From: Phycisphaeraceae bacterium
GTDB taxonomy: Bacteria > Planctomycetota > Phycisphaerae > Phycisphaerales > Phycisphaeraceae
Assembly (NCBI GenBank): GCA_029260675.1
Contig: JAJDCV010000025.1
Span: 1 to 5,432, forward strand
Direction of reading: 5' to 3'
DNA: 5,432 nt
The notes below the pieces were generated by a model. That model saw only the letters and a list, made by a program, of their open reading frames with translations. It was not told the origin of the DNA and made no database searches. The first letter of the stretch is position 1. Each line of letters opens with the position of its first letter. A program made the translations under genes and the position numbers. Positions 5,004-5,432 of this stretch are shown in pieces.

Positions 5004-5432
5004 CGTAAATCTTCTTCTTCACATAGGTAGGGGGGGTGAACGAATCGGTCGGCCCACGGATTAGCACTCGTAACCATCAGCGGCCTGTGCATTCTACCCA
5101 CGAAGGTGCCCGCGTGATATTGGTGCGCACGGCTCGTGAGGTTTTCGTGAAGAAAAATCGGTCACACACCCGGCCACATAGCCGTCGCGTCCCACACGAC
5201 TTGCAACTTTCGACTTCATTCATTCGACCCCCCCATGCGCACAAACGCGACGTTTTACCCAAGGGTGGAGGCGCGACTTTGTTTGAATCGTGTCTGCCGA
5301 CAACCTCACGACGGCGATCGACAGCTACCCTGAGCATCCAAAGATTAAAAGGACCAGGACTCGAGGGCTGCCCCCACGGAACGACATACTCAAAAGGTAT
5401 GTCCGGTGACGGGACTTGGTAGCGGACCGCCC
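5004..5432. other. Right-edge region without a convincing gene
   Basis: The 429 bases beyond the phosphoesterase start must hold its promoter (minus strand), but I see no clear hexamer pair. Two homopolymer runs stand out: seven G at 5030-5036 and seven C at 5228-5234. Open frames on both strands (5036-5422 plus; 5077-5337 minus) give arginine-, serine- and proline-rich or otherwise unstructured products without family features, and I regard them as chance. No tRNA or rRNA sequence was recognised. The final 70 bases form a possible nested stem structure. Confidence 0.5.
5353..5420. other. Nested stem structure, possible structured RNA or regulatory element
   Basis: Three helices can stack on one axis. 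The inner stem is perfect: GACATAC (5383-5389) with GTATGTC (5397-5403) around a seven-base loop. A middle helix can pair 5375-5378 with 5404-5408, with one bulged base. An outer helix pairs 5353-5362 with 5411-5420, with one A-A mismatch and two G-U pairs. This was found by eye. I cannot match it to a known riboswitch, SRP RNA, RNase P RNA or tmRNA, and it may continue past the window edge. The strand is undecided. Confidence 0.25.

Noticed and set aside
4416..5030. Several plus-strand frames opposite the phosphoesterase
   Set aside because: They are antisense to a gene with all five metallophosphoesterase motifs, and their products are arginine/serine/proline-rich.
5077..5337. Minus-strand 86-codon frame with CKSCG-like cysteines
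   Set aside because: The cysteine spacing is not a complete zinc site, and the remainder is arginine-rich with no family resemblance.
5353..5420. Identification as SRP RNA, 5S rRNA, RNase P RNA or tmRNA
   Set aside because: The conserved sequence signatures of those RNAs are not present; only generic stems can be drawn.
5036..5422. Plus-strand 128-codon frame at the right edge
   Set aside because: The product is basic, with no hydrophobic core or motif, no clear ribosome site, and overlaps the potential stem structure.

Overview
The window looks like a GC-rich bacterial chromosome segment. A planctomycete is the most likely source. This rests on the eukaryotic-style UDPGP-family pyrophosphorylase at the left end, GC-rich C-ending codon use in most genes, and a zinc-ribbon membrane protein of a kind I associate with that phylum. 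The assignment is inference from gene content, since no rRNA or marker gene is present.

Left, plus strand (1-2197): the window opens inside a nucleotide-sugar pyrophosphorylase gene (UDP-N-acetylglucosamine / UDP-sugar pyrophosphorylase type), complete to its stop. Twelve bases later comes a zinc-ribbon, two-helix membrane protein whose base composition is clearly lower in GC than its neighbours. Overlapping its stop (TAATG) is a possible 25-residue cysteine-rich microprotein preceded by the best Shine-Dalgarno sequence seen in the window. Its stop overlaps the stop of the convergent gene.

Centre, minus strand (2194-3477): a MarR-family regulator gene is followed after 49 bases by a gene for an uncharacterised polytopic membrane protein. 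The same palindrome (core TGTATATACA) lies just upstream of each gene. The copy before marR covers the -10 element of a good candidate sigma-70 promoter (TTGACA-17-TATACA). This suggests an autoregulated two-gene module, with MarR controlling itself and the membrane protein, and the predicted transcription start leaves almost no leader.

Right, minus strand (3637-5003): a small PGPGW-type membrane protein and, upstream of it, a calcineurin-like metallophosphoesterase with all five metal-binding motifs. A strong GC-rich hairpin lies between them. The last 429 bases contain no convincing gene, but the final 70 can fold into a nested stem structure that may belong to an RNA or regulatory element cut by the window edge.

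I see no mobile element, CRISPR array, tRNA or rRNA, and no obvious defence system. The most interesting items are the MarR/membrane-protein module with paired operators, the zinc-ribbon membrane protein with its possible downstream microprotein, and the unexplained right edge.
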